The notes under the pieces: generated by a model
The model's input: only the letters and a program-made list of their open reading frames with translations
What the model was told of the DNA's origin: nothing
The model's database searches: none
DNA from: Verrucomicrobiota bacterium
Lineage (GTDB): Bacteria > Verrucomicrobiota > Verrucomicrobiia > Limisphaerales > UBA1096
Direction of reading: 5' to 3'
Assembly: GCA_030749225.1 (NCBI GenBank)
Contig: JASMKO010000062.1
Location: 62,001-126,000 of the forward strand
DNA length: 64,000 nt
In this document: in pieces, positions 1 through 8,523 of the stretch
Layout: the number at the start of each line of letters is the position of its first letter
Position numbering within the stretch: the first letter of the stretch is position 1
Made by a program: the position numbers and the translations under genes

Positions 1-2
1 GG

Positions 3-182
3 ATGGATCGCGTCGCTTTTAGTGTTCTCAAGCACTTGGCCACCTACGCCACCGGCCGCACGCTCACCTATAACGAGCTTGTGTTTCTCGAAGAAAGGGG
101 CCCTAATTTGCGGCGGAACGGATATCGGGTTCAGGATATGATCCGGTTCGTAATCCGCAGCGATATTTTTCTTACCAAGTAA
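3..182 (+). CDS. C-terminal fragment of a DUF1592/DUF1588/DUF1585-type protein
   Basis: Only the last 59 codons are in the window; the frame is open from base 3 and ends with TAA at 180-182, so the gene begins upstream. The visible peptide has the features of the C-terminal DUF1585 segment of planctomycete-type cytochrome proteins: an ATYATGR stretch (YAxGR-like), then a glycine/tyrosine turn, a DMIRFVIRSDIF stretch and the stop. In this family the segment follows DUF1592 and DUF1588, and the gene is characteristically followed by a DUF1552 gene. That is exactly what follows here, 3 bases downstream, which supports the call. The in-frame ATG at base 3 is probably internal. Function is unproven; the family is usually exported and carries a cytochrome-like N-terminus that cannot be seen here. 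Confidence 0.75.
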   Translation: MDRVAFSVLKHLATYATGRTLTYNELVFLEERGPNLRRNGYRVQDMIRFVIRSDIFLTK

Positions 183-185
183 ACC

Positions 186-1526
186 ATGAGCCTAACGTTC
201 AAACTCGATCGACGCGCGTTCCTGAAGGGCACGGCAGGGGCCACGCTGGCGTTGCCGGTGCTGGAGGCGATGGGCAAGGAGGTAGCCGAGGCCACGCCAC
301 GCCGTTTCTGCGCGCTTTATACGGCCAACGGCATGTCGCTGCCGGACATCAACCACGGGATCGACGAGTGGAGCTGGTTCCCGCGCGCGGAGAAGGACGG
401 CCAGTTTGTGTTCGGCAAATCGACCGAGGCGTTCGAGCCGTTCCGCAAGCAGCTCAGCTTCATGGGCGGCCTGCATCATCCAAACGGCCCGAAATCCGAC
501 CCGCACGTATGCTCGGACATGTGGCTTACCGGTGCGCCGTTGCAGGATCCCAAGCGCGAAGTGTACAACAGCGTGGCGCTCGATCAGGTGGTAGCCAAGC
601 ATACCAAGCAGTTTTGTCGGCAGCCGTCGCTCGTGATGTCTGTTGACGCCGGCGTCGGTTTCCTCTCGCGCACTGGCACCATCTCCTACAGCCTTACCGG
701 CAAGCCGATTCCCGCGGAGAACAATCCGCGCCAGATTTTCAACCGCCTCTTCCGCGCCGATCACGCGTCCATGGAGGCCCAGCGCAAAAACCTCAAGCGC
801 CGTATCAAGCTGGTCGACGCCGTGCTCGAGCAGGCCAAGTCGCTAAACCGGACCCTCGGCAAGTCTGACCGCGAGAAGATGGATCAATACCTCACCTCAC
901 TCAATGAGGTGGAGGAGCGCCTGATCGCCTCCGAGAAGTGGATCGATATTCCGCTAAAGAAGCAGGACCACTCGCATCTCAACCTCGACACGCATTCCGA
1001 TGGCGATCCCGGCGAGTATTACCGCACCATGTTCGACCTTATCGCGCTGGCCTTTGATGCGGACATCACCCGCAGCGTCGCTTTCATGCTCAACCGCGAA
1101 GACGGCATGGGTATCAGCGACATGTTCCCCATCAAACTCGGCATCAACCGTACCCACCACAACCTTTCCCATGCGCAGGACAAGGACGGCCAGCTGAAGT
1201 TTGCCCAGTACGACCAGTTCCTCACCGAGCAACTCGTACACTTCTTCAAACGCCTGCAGGGCTACAAGGAGAACAAGGGCAACCTGCTTGACAACACCAT
1301 CGTGCTCTACGGCTCCGGCGCCAGCACCACGCACCTACCGGAGAACCTGCCCACCCTCGTCGCCGGTGGCGCCAACATGGGCCTCCAGCACAACCAATAC
1401 TGGCGCAACGGCAAAACCCAAATGTCCGATATCTTCCTCAGCATCCTCCACAGCTTGGGCGTGGAAGAGGAAAAATTCGCTGACAGCACGAAGACCGGTG
1501 CACGATCCGTCTTTACCGAGGCGTAA
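186..1526 (+). CDS. DUF1552 domain-containing exported protein
   Basis: A 446-residue protein whose first 30 residues resemble a twin-arginine/Sec signal: DRRAFLKG followed by a hydrophobic alanine/leucine stretch. This signal type is standard for the DUF1552 family. The body matches the family in length and in motifs such as the early LYTANGM, the MGGLHHPNG segment and the late YGSGAS and NLPTLVAGG segments. It sits 3 bases after the DUF1592-type gene, so the two are very probably one transcript and work as a pair outside the cytoplasm. The molecular function of DUF1552 is not established; its fold is related to the alkaline-phosphatase/sulfatase-like DUF1501 group. The ATG at 186 is chosen because it gives a complete signal directly after the upstream stop. 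Confidence 0.9.
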   Translation: MSLTFKLDRRAFLKGTAGATLALPVLEAMGKEVAEATPRRFCALYTANGMSLPDINHGIDEWSWFPRAEKDGQFVFGKSTEAFEPFRKQLSFMGGLHHPNGPKSDPHVCSDMWLTGAPLQDPKREVYNSVALDQVVAKHTKQFCRQPSLVMSVDAGVGFLSRTGTISYSLTGKPIPAENNPRQIFNRLFRADHASMEAQRKNLKRRIKLVDAVLEQAKSLNRTLGKSDREKMDQYLTSLNEVEERLIASEKWIDIPLKKQDHSHLNLDTHSDGDPGEYYRTMFDLIALAFDADITRSVAFMLNREDGMGISDMFPIKLGINRTHHNLSHAQDKDGQLKFAQYDQFLTEQLVHFFKRLQGYKENKGNLLDNTIVLYGSGASTTHLPENLPTLVAGGANMGLQHNQYWRNGKTQMSDIFLSILHSLGVEEEKFADSTKTGARSVFTEA

Positions 1527-1666
1527 ACAAAGGGAATAACACCGGGTTCTGTTTCCCGGAATGCCAATGAACTTCGCATATCGTCGTCCGTTTCGGTTGA
1601 GTGATCTGCACTGCTGTCCCCCTTCGGTGGCCTTGTGAATTTGAAGTGACAGGTGCATGACAAACC

Positions 1667-3967
1667 ATGGGCATCCTGTTACAAACCTCCAGACTGAAGT
1701 TGGCACGCAAAATCTCCAAACTGATATTTTTGTTCCTGTGCGGATGGGCAAACGCGGCAGAGCTGGACTTCGCGCTGGAAATCCGGTCGGTGTTGTCGGA
1801 TGCCTGCTACAAATGCCACGGCCCGGATACCAAGACGCGCAAGGCCGGTCTGCAACTGGATGACCGTTCGACTGCAATAAAATCCGGCGTCTTGACTGAC
1901 GGCGAAATGCTCCGTCGACTCACCACAAACGATCCGGACGACCGCATGCCACCGCCCGAGTCCAACCGAGTCCTGACCGCCGGAAACCGTGCCAAACTCA
2001 CGCAATGGCTCAAGGACGGGGCACCTTGGCCAAGTGACGACCGACACTGGGCATTCGTACCGCCCAAGCGACCGCGCTTGGCCAAGGTGTACAACTCCGC
2101 TTGGCCAAGGAACGGCATCGACCATTTCATCCTAGCCAAGCTGGAAAGCAAGCAGATCACGCCCTCCCCGGAAGCTGACAAGGCCACGCTGCTGCGCCGT
2201 GTTTCCTTCGACCTCACGGGCCTGCCACCTTCGGTCGAGGAACTCGACGCCTTCCTTGCCGACACCACACCACACGCCTACGAACGGGCGGTCGATCGCC
2301 TGCTCGACTCACCTCGGCACGGTGAGCACATGGCGCTGGGGTGGCTTGAGGCCTCCCGCTACGCCGACACCGACGGTTACCAAAACGACCGCCTCCGCTA
2401 CATGTGGGTCTGGCGCGACTGGGTCATCCGGGCGTTCAACGACAACATGCCGTTCGACCGGTTTGTCACCGAGCAGATGGCCGGTGACCTGTTGCCGAAT
2501 CGCAACTTTTTCACGCAGGTCGCAACCGGCTTCAACCGCAACCACCGCATCAACTCCGAGGGCGGCTCGATCCCGGAAGAGTGGATCGTCGAGTACGTCG
2601 CCGATCGTGTGGAAACAATGGGCACGATTTTCCTTGGTCTCACGCTGAACTGTGCGCGCTGCCACGACCACAAATATGACCCGATCGCGCAAAAGGATTT
2701 TTACCGACTGTTCGCCTTCTTCAACAGCATTGACGAAGCCGGCCTTGGCCCAAACAACGGCAACAGCCCGCCGTTCATCCCGGTGCCAAAAAGCTGGCCA
2801 AACCTGTCCGGGAAGGAAGCTCAGTTCGTCAAGCCCGAGCCGATGAAAATCAAGGTCGTGCAAACATCCGTGCCACGGCCGCAGCCCGGCTCGCCGGAAA
2901 CGGTGATGGTCATGCACGAACTGGCCAAGCCGCGCGCCACATTCATGCTGAACCGCGGCCAGTACGATCAACCGGACAAGTCGAAGCCGCTTCACCCGGC
3001 CACCCCGCCGGGGCTTGGCACTTGGAATAAAAAATGGCCCGGCGATCGCATCGGCCTCGCGAATTGGTTGACAGATCCGAAGCACCCACTAACGGCGCGC
3101 GTCACTGTGAACCGCATGTGGCAGCACCACTTCGGTTTGGGGCTGGTGAAGACCAGCGGGAATTTCGGTGTACAGGGTGAGCACCCCAGCCACCAGGACC
3201 TTCTTGACTGGCTGGCCACCGAGTTTGTCCGTCGCGACTGGAACGTGAAGGCGATGCACAGGCTTATCGTCACTAGCGCCACCTACCGGCAATCCAGCGC
3301 CCGCCGACTCGAGAGCGACCCGGAGAACCGCCTGCTGTCCCGGGGACCGCGCAAGCGGCTCACGCCCTACGCCATCCGCGACACAGCGCTTTTCACAAGC
3401 AACCTGATCGTCGGGAAAATCGGTGGGCCCTCGGTGAAACCTTACATGCCGCCGGGCATCTGGAAGAGCATCTCCAATGCCGCCTACAAACAGGACAAAG
3501 GCGACAAACTGTACCGCCGAGGCATGTATACCTACTGGCGCCGGACACTGCCTCCACCGACGATGATGACCTTCAACGCTGCTGCCCGTGAAATCTGCAC
3601 TGTCCGCAACGACCTCACCACTACCCCACTGCAGGCACTCACTCTTTTAAACAACAAGACCTTCGTGGAGTCAGCCCGGTTCCTCGCTGAGCGCATGTTA
3701 CAAATAAATGACAAACCGGCCAATCGCATCGCATGGGCGTTCCGCTTCGTGACCAGCCGTGCCCCCACCCCGGCCGAGATCGAATTACTTTTGGCCGACT
3801 TAAATTTGTTCGAAAAAGATTTTTCCAACGATCCCAGCGCAGCAAAAAAACTGCTAAAGATCGGAGAAAGAAAAGCGAACACCAAATTCAAACTGGCCAA
3901 GCTCGCCGCCTACACGCTTGTGTCAAACACTCTCCTCAACCTCGACGAAGCCATCATACAGAATTAG
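1667..3967 (+). CDS. PSC1-DUF1549-DUF1553 cytochrome-like exported protein
   Basis: A 766-residue protein with an N-terminal hydrophobic signal ending near residue 30, then a planctomycete cytochrome C (PSC1) domain with the haem motif CYKCH at residues 47-51. DUF1549 follows (about 140-350; DLTGLPPS, ASRYADTDGYQND and CARCHDHKYDP are recognisable), and then DUF1553 (about 460-740; NRMWQHHFG, SGNFGVQGEHPSH, TPLQALTLLNN). CARCH in the DUF1549 part is a second possible haem site. In PVC bacteria this architecture is normally encoded next to a DUF1501 gene. Here the DUF1501 gene follows after an inserted ankyrin lipoprotein. The role is presumed extracytoplasmic redox or substrate processing; no catalytic activity is proven for the family. 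At 766 residues it is shorter than many relatives, with little linker between PSC1 and DUF1549. Confidence 0.93.
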   Translation: MGILLQTSRLKLARKISKLIFLFLCGWANAAELDFALEIRSVLSDACYKCHGPDTKTRKAGLQLDDRSTAIKSGVLTDGEMLRRLTTNDPDDRMPPPESNRVLTAGNRAKLTQWLKDGAPWPSDDRHWAFVPPKRPRLAKVYNSAWPRNGIDHFILAKLESKQITPSPEADKATLLRRVSFDLTGLPPSVEELDAFLADTTPHAYERAVDRLLDSPRHGEHMALGWLEASRYADTDGYQNDRLRYMWVWRDWVIRAFNDNMPFDRFVTEQMAGDLLPNRNFFTQVATGFNRNHRINSEGGSIPEEWIVEYVADRVETMGTIFLGLTLNCARCHDHKYDPIAQKDFYRLFAFFNSIDEAGLGPNNGNSPPFIPVPKSWPNLSGKEAQFVKPEPMKIKVVQTSVPRPQPGSPETVMVMHELAKPRATFMLNRGQYDQPDKSKPLHPATPPGLGTWNKKWPGDRIGLANWLTDPKHPLTARVTVNRMWQHHFGLGLVKTSGNFGVQGEHPSHQDLLDWLATEFVRRDWNVKAMHRLIVTSATYRQSSARRLESDPENRLLSRGPRKRLTPYAIRDTALFTSNLIVGKIGGPSVKPYMPPGIWKSISNAAYKQDKGDKLYRRGMYTYWRRTLPPPTMMTFNAAAREICTVRNDLTTTPLQALTLLNNKTFVESARFLAERMLQINDKPANRIAWAFRFVTSRAPTPAEIELLLADLNLFEKDFSNDPSAAKKLLKIGERKANTKFKLAKLAAYTLVSNTLLNLDEAIIQN

Positions 3968-4077
3968 TTTTATGTTTTCTTGTTTTTTTTATTTCATCAA
4001 TAAACGATTAGAATTCATATATGAACAATCCAAACAACTGTAGATGATTTATTCAAAACGACAATAATCTTTACGCT

Positions 4078-4590
4078 ATGAAACACCTCTTACTCACAAC
4101 AATCGCAGCCGTGGTGCTGATGGGGTGTGGGGAGTCGCAGCAGTCGTCTTCTCCAGCAGAAGCGAAGACAGCTGAACCTGTCGCTGAAGCTACAAAACCA
4201 ATAACGCCACCCAAAGCGGTTACAGCGAATAAAGGTGCTGATCCTGCCCGAGGGATAAAACCAGAACCGACGACAGCCAAAGTACCAGACATCTCAATTC
4301 ACGATGCTGCTGGCAAGGGAAATATCGAAGCCGTTAAACAGCATATCGCTTCTGGCACAGATGTGAACTTGAAGAATGATCAATTAGGAATGTATTCTTT
4401 GCATATTGCGGCTATGCAGGGTTACAAGGAAATCGTTGAATTACTTATAGCCAAAGGTGCTGATTTGAATACGAAGGATAGGTATGGCATGACACCGCTA
4501 GATGTGGTCGTAGACAATCCCGAAACCACAGACCTCCTGCGTAAACACGGCGGCAAGACGGGTGCAGAATTGAAAGCTGAAGGGAAATGA
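4078..4590 (+). CDS. Ankyrin-repeat lipoprotein
   Basis: A 170-residue protein with a lipoprotein signal: a short hydrophobic stretch ending in LMGC, so Cys17 is the likely lipidated residue. A low-complexity Ala/Pro/Glu linker follows (about 20-75), then two to three ankyrin repeats (about 75-165; IHDAAGKGNIEAV, LHIAAMQGYKEIVELLIAKGAD, MTPLDVV). It is therefore predicted to be membrane-anchored and to bind another protein; the partner is unknown. Its stop overlaps the start of the DUF1501 gene by 4 bases (ATGA), so the two are translationally coupled. The gene and the 110 bases before it are clearly AT-richer than the flanking genes, and it separates a DUF1549/DUF1553 gene from its usual DUF1501 partner, which suggests a later insertion. 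Confidence 0.88.
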   Translation: MKHLLLTTIAAVVLMGCGESQQSSSPAEAKTAEPVAEATKPITPPKAVTANKGADPARGIKPEPTTAKVPDISIHDAAGKGNIEAVKQHIASGTDVNLKNDQLGMYSLHIAAMQGYKEIVELLIAKGADLNTKDRYGMTPLDVVVDNPETTDLLRKHGGKTGAELKAEGK

Positions 4591-6032
4591 ATCCACCCTC
4601 TGAACTCCTAACACTGCAAACGCGAAGGGTCTTTCTTGAACGCAACACGCTTGGCTTGGGAACCATGGCGCTTGGTTCGTTGCTCAACGGCCAAGCGGCC
4701 AAACGCAATGCCATTGACGGCCTGCCCGACCTGCCCCATTTCTTCCCCAAGGCTAAGCGGGTGATTTATCTGTTTCAGTCCGGCGGCCCGTCGCAGCTCG
4801 ACCTCTTTGACCACAAGCCTCACCTGAGCAAACGCTTCGGCGAGGAGGTGCCAGAATCCATTTACCCGGCTGAGCGAAAAACGACAATGACCTCCGGCCA
4901 GAAATCGTTCCCCTGCGCGCCCAGTTCACTGAAGTTTGCACAGCATGGCCAAGCGGGAACCTGGCTCAGTGATGCCATGCCGCACTTGGCCAAGTGCATC
5001 GACGACGTGTGCGTGATCAAGAGCATGCACACTGAGGCGATCAACCACGACCCAGCCGCGATGATGTTCCAGACCGGCTCGGTCATTCCCGGTCGACCGA
5101 GTATGGGTGCCTGGGTGAGCTACGGCCTCGGCAGCGGCAACGCCAATCTCCCGTCATTCGTGGCGCTAACCTCGAACGGACGCGCCAAGGCCGGTCAGCC
5201 GTTGTATGACCGGCTGTGGGGTGCAGGCTTTTTGCCGGGCCGGTTTCAAGGTGTGAAATTTAGAGGCCAAGGCGACCCGATTCTTGACCTGTACAACCCG
5301 GCCGGTGTCACACGCACCCAGCGTCGTCGGATGCTTGATTCGCTGAACAAGCTCAACCAAAAACAGGCCAGCCGCTTCAACGATCCCGCCATCGCCACGC
5401 GCATCGCCCAATACGAACTGGCATTCCGAATGCAGATGAGCGTACCGGAACTGATCGACCTCCGGCATGAGCCACAGCATATTCTCGACCAGTACGGCCC
5501 CGACGCGACGAAGGTTGGCAAGTACGCTTACAACTGCCTGGTCGCCCGACGCCTAGCGGAACGGGGCGTGCGTTTCATCCAACTTTACCACCGCGGCTGG
5601 GATGCCCACAACAACGCCCCCAAGCAGGTGCCGGCCCAGTGCCGCGATACCGATCGCCCCACCGCCGCGTTGCTGCTTGACCTCAAGCAGCGAGGCATGC
5701 TCGACGACACGCTCGTCATTTGGGGAGGCGAGTTCGGCCGCACCGTTTATTGCCAGGGCAAACTGACCCAAAAGGTTTATGGACGTGACCACCACCCGAA
5801 CTGCTTCACCTACTGGATAGCCGGTGGCGGCGTGCAGGGCGGCATGACCCATGGCGAAACAGACGACTACAGCGTGAACATCACCGAGAACCCGGTTCAC
5901 GTGCACGACCTTCAGGCCACCGTCCTTCACCAACTCGGCATCGACCACGAGCGCCTTACCTTCCGCCATCAAGGCCGCTACTACCGGCTAACGGACATTC
6001 ACGGCAGGGTGGTGAGCGACATCCTCTCTTAA
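4587..6032 (+). CDS. DUF1501 domain-containing protein
   Basis: A 481-residue protein of the DUF1501 family, which shares the alkaline phosphatase/sulfatase-like fold. Recognisable family segments are FQSGGPSQLDLFD near residue 70, the conserved IKSMHTEAINHDP segment, GWDAHNN, LVIWGGEFGRT and GRDHHPNCFTYWIAGGGVQGG. The N-terminus has TRRVFLERN followed by a weak hydrophobic stretch, a degenerate twin-arginine-like signal typical of the family. It is coupled by a 4-base ATGA overlap to the ankyrin lipoprotein and followed within 10 bases by a sulfatase. In PVC genomes DUF1501 genes pair with DUF1549/DUF1553 genes; that partner is 619 bases upstream here. Substrate and activity are unknown. Confidence 0.92.
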   Translation: MNPPSELLTLQTRRVFLERNTLGLGTMALGSLLNGQAAKRNAIDGLPDLPHFFPKAKRVIYLFQSGGPSQLDLFDHKPHLSKRFGEEVPESIYPAERKTTMTSGQKSFPCAPSSLKFAQHGQAGTWLSDAMPHLAKCIDDVCVIKSMHTEAINHDPAAMMFQTGSVIPGRPSMGAWVSYGLGSGNANLPSFVALTSNGRAKAGQPLYDRLWGAGFLPGRFQGVKFRGQGDPILDLYNPAGVTRTQRRRMLDSLNKLNQKQASRFNDPAIATRIAQYELAFRMQMSVPELIDLRHEPQHILDQYGPDATKVGKYAYNCLVARRLAERGVRFIQLYHRGWDAHNNAPKQVPAQCRDTDRPTAALLLDLKQRGMLDDTLVIWGGEFGRTVYCQGKLTQKVYGRDHHPNCFTYWIAGGGVQGGMTHGETDDYSVNITENPVHVHDLQATVLHQLGIDHERLTFRHQGRYYRLTDIHGRVVSDILS

Positions 6033-6039
6033 TTTGGAA

Positions 6040-7590
6040 ATGAAACTCGCTTACTCTCTCCTGGCAGCACTGTCCGCCACAACACTTCAATCCGCAGAGC
6101 GGCCAAACATTCTGTTTTTGTTTTCGGATGACCACGCTGTAAAAGCAATCTCCGCCTATGGCGGTCCGTTGGCAAAGGTGGCGCCGACGCCCCACATTGA
6201 CCGGTTGGCGAGGGAGGGAGCGGTGTTTCTCAATTCGTTCTGCGCCAACTCCATCTGCGGGCCGTCGCGGGCGACAATTCTGACCGGTAAACACAGCCAC
6301 AAGAACGGTTTCATGCGCAACGGGAACAAATTCAATCCCGATCAGTGGACCGTGGCCAAGGAACTGCAGAAAGGCGGCTATCACACGGCGGTGATTGGCA
6401 AGTGGCACCTGAACACCACGCCGCAGGGGTTCGACCACTGGGAGGTGTTCCCGGGACAAGGCAGTTATTATAATCCGGTGTTCATTCAGCAGGACAATTC
6501 GCGCAAGCGCTTCGCGGGATACGCGACCGACCTCACCACGGACAAGGCAATCGTATGGCTGGAGAGCCGCAAGGGTGCCGACAAGAAGAAACCGTTCTTT
6601 CTAATGTGCCAGCACAAGGCGCCACACCGCACCTTCGCTCCGGCACTGCGGCACTTGGGGGCGTTTGATGACGTAGTGATTCCGGAGCCGGAGACGTTGT
6701 TTGATGATTACAAAAACCGCAGCGCCACGCTGGCCGACAACGAGATGGAGATCGACCGTCACTTTGACTGGGCGTACGATGCCAAGGTGCGCAAGGACGA
6801 GCGCGGCGAGGTGCAACTGCCCAAGCCAGATCGCTACGGCACGCCGGAGTACAATCGGATGACGCATGCGCAAAAGGCGAAGTGGGACGCGCACTTCGGC
6901 CCACGAAATCAGGCGTTCCTCAAAAAATTTACCAGCAGCAAAATGAGCCACAAGGAACTCGTGCGCTGGAAATATCGCCGCTACATGCGCAATTACCTCG
7001 GCACCGTGAAGGCCGTGGACGAAAGCGTCGGCCGCATGCTCAAGTATCTTGACGACAACGGCCTATCGAAAAACACCATCGTCATTTACTCGTCCGACCA
7101 AGGCTTCTTCCTCGGCGAGCATGGTTGGTACGACAAACGCTGGATGTTCGAGGAATCCTTCCGCATGCCCTTCGTCGTGCGATGGCCCAGCGTGATTGCA
7201 CCCGGTTCCAAATCAGAGCAGTTGATTCAAAACATCGACTACGCACCGACATTTCTTGATGCCGCAGGTCTCAAGACGCCCGCCGAGGTACAGGGCCGCT
7301 CACTTGTGCCACTCTTCAAGGGCCAGACGAAGGGCTGGCGCGAGTCGTTGTACTATTCCTACTACGAGTACGGCGAACATCGTGTGCCTCAGCACTTCGG
7401 CGTGCGCACCGCATATCACAAACTGATCTACTTCCCCAAAGGTGACGAGTGGAACCTGTTTGATCTGCAAAAGGATCCCAACGAAATGCGTAGCATTGAT
7501 ATCGACCCGGCTTACGCCACCAAGCGCGCGGAGTTAACTCAGGAATTTCACCGCCTGCGCGAGCAATTCGATGCGCCTGCTATTGAATAA
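6040..7590 (+). CDS. Exported sulfatase (type I, Cys-type)
   Basis: A 516-residue sulfatase expected to hydrolyse sulfate esters on an exported substrate such as a sulfated polysaccharide. The start at 6040 gives a clear Sec signal of about 18 residues; an in-frame TTG 6 bases earlier is less likely. After the signal come PNILFLFSDDH (metal-binding Asp pair) and the sulfatase signature CGPSR at residues 73-77, in which Cys73 would be converted to formylglycine. GKWHLN, the SSDQGFFLGEHGW metal-binding segment and the C-terminal subdomain follow. It lies 7 bases after the DUF1501 gene and is probably in its transcript. No formylglycine-generating enzyme is in this window, so maturation must come from elsewhere. 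The substrate cannot be read from the sequence. Confidence 0.94.
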   Translation: MKLAYSLLAALSATTLQSAERPNILFLFSDDHAVKAISAYGGPLAKVAPTPHIDRLAREGAVFLNSFCANSICGPSRATILTGKHSHKNGFMRNGNKFNPDQWTVAKELQKGGYHTAVIGKWHLNTTPQGFDHWEVFPGQGSYYNPVFIQQDNSRKRFAGYATDLTTDKAIVWLESRKGADKKKPFFLMCQHKAPHRTFAPALRHLGAFDDVVIPEPETLFDDYKNRSATLADNEMEIDRHFDWAYDAKVRKDERGEVQLPKPDRYGTPEYNRMTHAQKAKWDAHFGPRNQAFLKKFTSSKMSHKELVRWKYRRYMRNYLGTVKAVDESVGRMLKYLDDNGLSKNTIVIYSSDQGFFLGEHGWYDKRWMFEESFRMPFVVRWPSVIAPGSKSEQLIQNIDYAPTFLDAAGLKTPAEVQGRSLVPLFKGQTKGWRESLYYSYYEYGEHRVPQHFGVRTAYHKLIYFPKGDEWNLFDLQKDPNEMRSIDIDPAYATKRAELTQEFHRLREQFDAPAIE

Positions 7591-7620
7591 TAGCAAATTG
7601 CACTTGGCCAATCGGGATAG

Positions 7621-8523
7621 TCACGACTCGGGCTCGGCGCGCTCAGTGCGCTCGAAGTCGGTGGAGAGACTCTCCATCCGGAACTGGTAGGTCTTCCACA
7701 CAATGCGAGCGTCAAAGTGAGCATTCACTTTTTCGTCGACCCACGTGTTCTTGGCCAAGCGCTTTTGCGTGACAGCAACGTTGATGGTCTTGATGGCCCC
7801 GGCAAGTCCCACAAGGAAATTCACCGGCTTGAGCAGTCTAGTGCTGAGTTGTGAAATCTGAAACTCCTCCTTGTCTACCCATACCCGGGTATCCAACTGA
7901 TCCATGATCCGGTTCACGATTCGGCTTTTGTGTTTGTATTTTTTATTCGGCTTGAGGGAGATAACATAGGCATCACGGCCGTTCACCTTCTCCGCCCCAA
8001 CCAGTTTGGGCGCGAACTTGTCCTCGAACAGGTCGACATTACGCGTGACCAAATTCTCATTGCGCCTTTTTGGATCCCCCTCCTTGCGTTTGTTGAGGTA
8101 ACGGCGCTGGCGTTCCTGATGTTTTTTGTACTCGCGATAGCGCTCCCTCTTTGTGGCGGGTCGACCGTTGACCTTGCGCAGTTCTTGATCACGATCGTCG
8201 GTGTAGGCACGGTAAGTCTTGCTGTTTTTCTCAACCACATTGCCATTGGCATCGAATTCGTCAAACGACGCCTTGCGGTAAAACTTGAACACGACATCAC
8301 CCTGACCCGTTTCCTTGGAGGCTTCGCGAGTGCGTTCAATGATCTGCTCCACAGTCAGGCCGTCCGACTGCGGAACGGTTTTCTCAGCGGCATAACTTGC
8401 TTGGCCAAGCAGGGAAAAGGCTGACAACGCTTGGGCAAGCACGTAAATCGATCGAGCTGAAACCGGTCGCATCAAATCAGAAATGAACCAGCGAAGACTT
8501 CGCGTCGTATGAATTTTTTTCAT
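7621..8523 (-). CDS. Secreted LolA-like / outer-membrane lipoprotein-sorting-like protein
   Basis: A 300-residue exported protein with an N-terminal hydrophobic segment (about residues 22-45) preceded by arginines, so a rather long signal region. The mature part starts near AEKTVPQSDGLTVEQIIERTREAS, resembling LolA/outer-membrane lipoprotein-sorting proteins. The middle is extremely rich in Arg, Lys and Glu (about 110-160). The second half has GRDAYVISLKPN and RVWVDKEEFQISQLS, typical strands of the LolA/LolB-like half-barrel. It is the last gene of a four-gene minus-strand operon and overlaps the WD40-cytochrome gene by 4 bases. A role in carrying or anchoring exported lipoproteins is plausible but inferred from fold only. 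Two exact copies of the CTTGGCCAAG palindrome lie inside it (7750, 8400). Confidence 0.7.
   Translation of the reverse strand: MKKIHTTRSLRWFISDLMRPVSARSIYVLAQALSAFSLLGQASYAAEKTVPQSDGLTVEQIIERTREASKETGQGDVVFKFYRKASFDEFDANGNVVEKNSKTYRAYTDDRDQELRKVNGRPATKRERYREYKKHQERQRRYLNKRKEGDPKRRNENLVTRNVDLFEDKFAPKLVGAEKVNGRDAYVISLKPNKKYKHKSRIVNRIMDQLDTRVWVDKEEFQISQLSTRLLKPVNFLVGLAGAIKTINVAVTQKRLAKNTWVDEKVNAHFDARIVWKTYQFRMESLSTDFERTERAEPES

Noticed and set aside
1542-1559. CCGGG/CCCGG hairpin after the DUF1552 gene
   Set aside because: The stem is short and has no T-run; not enough for a terminator call.
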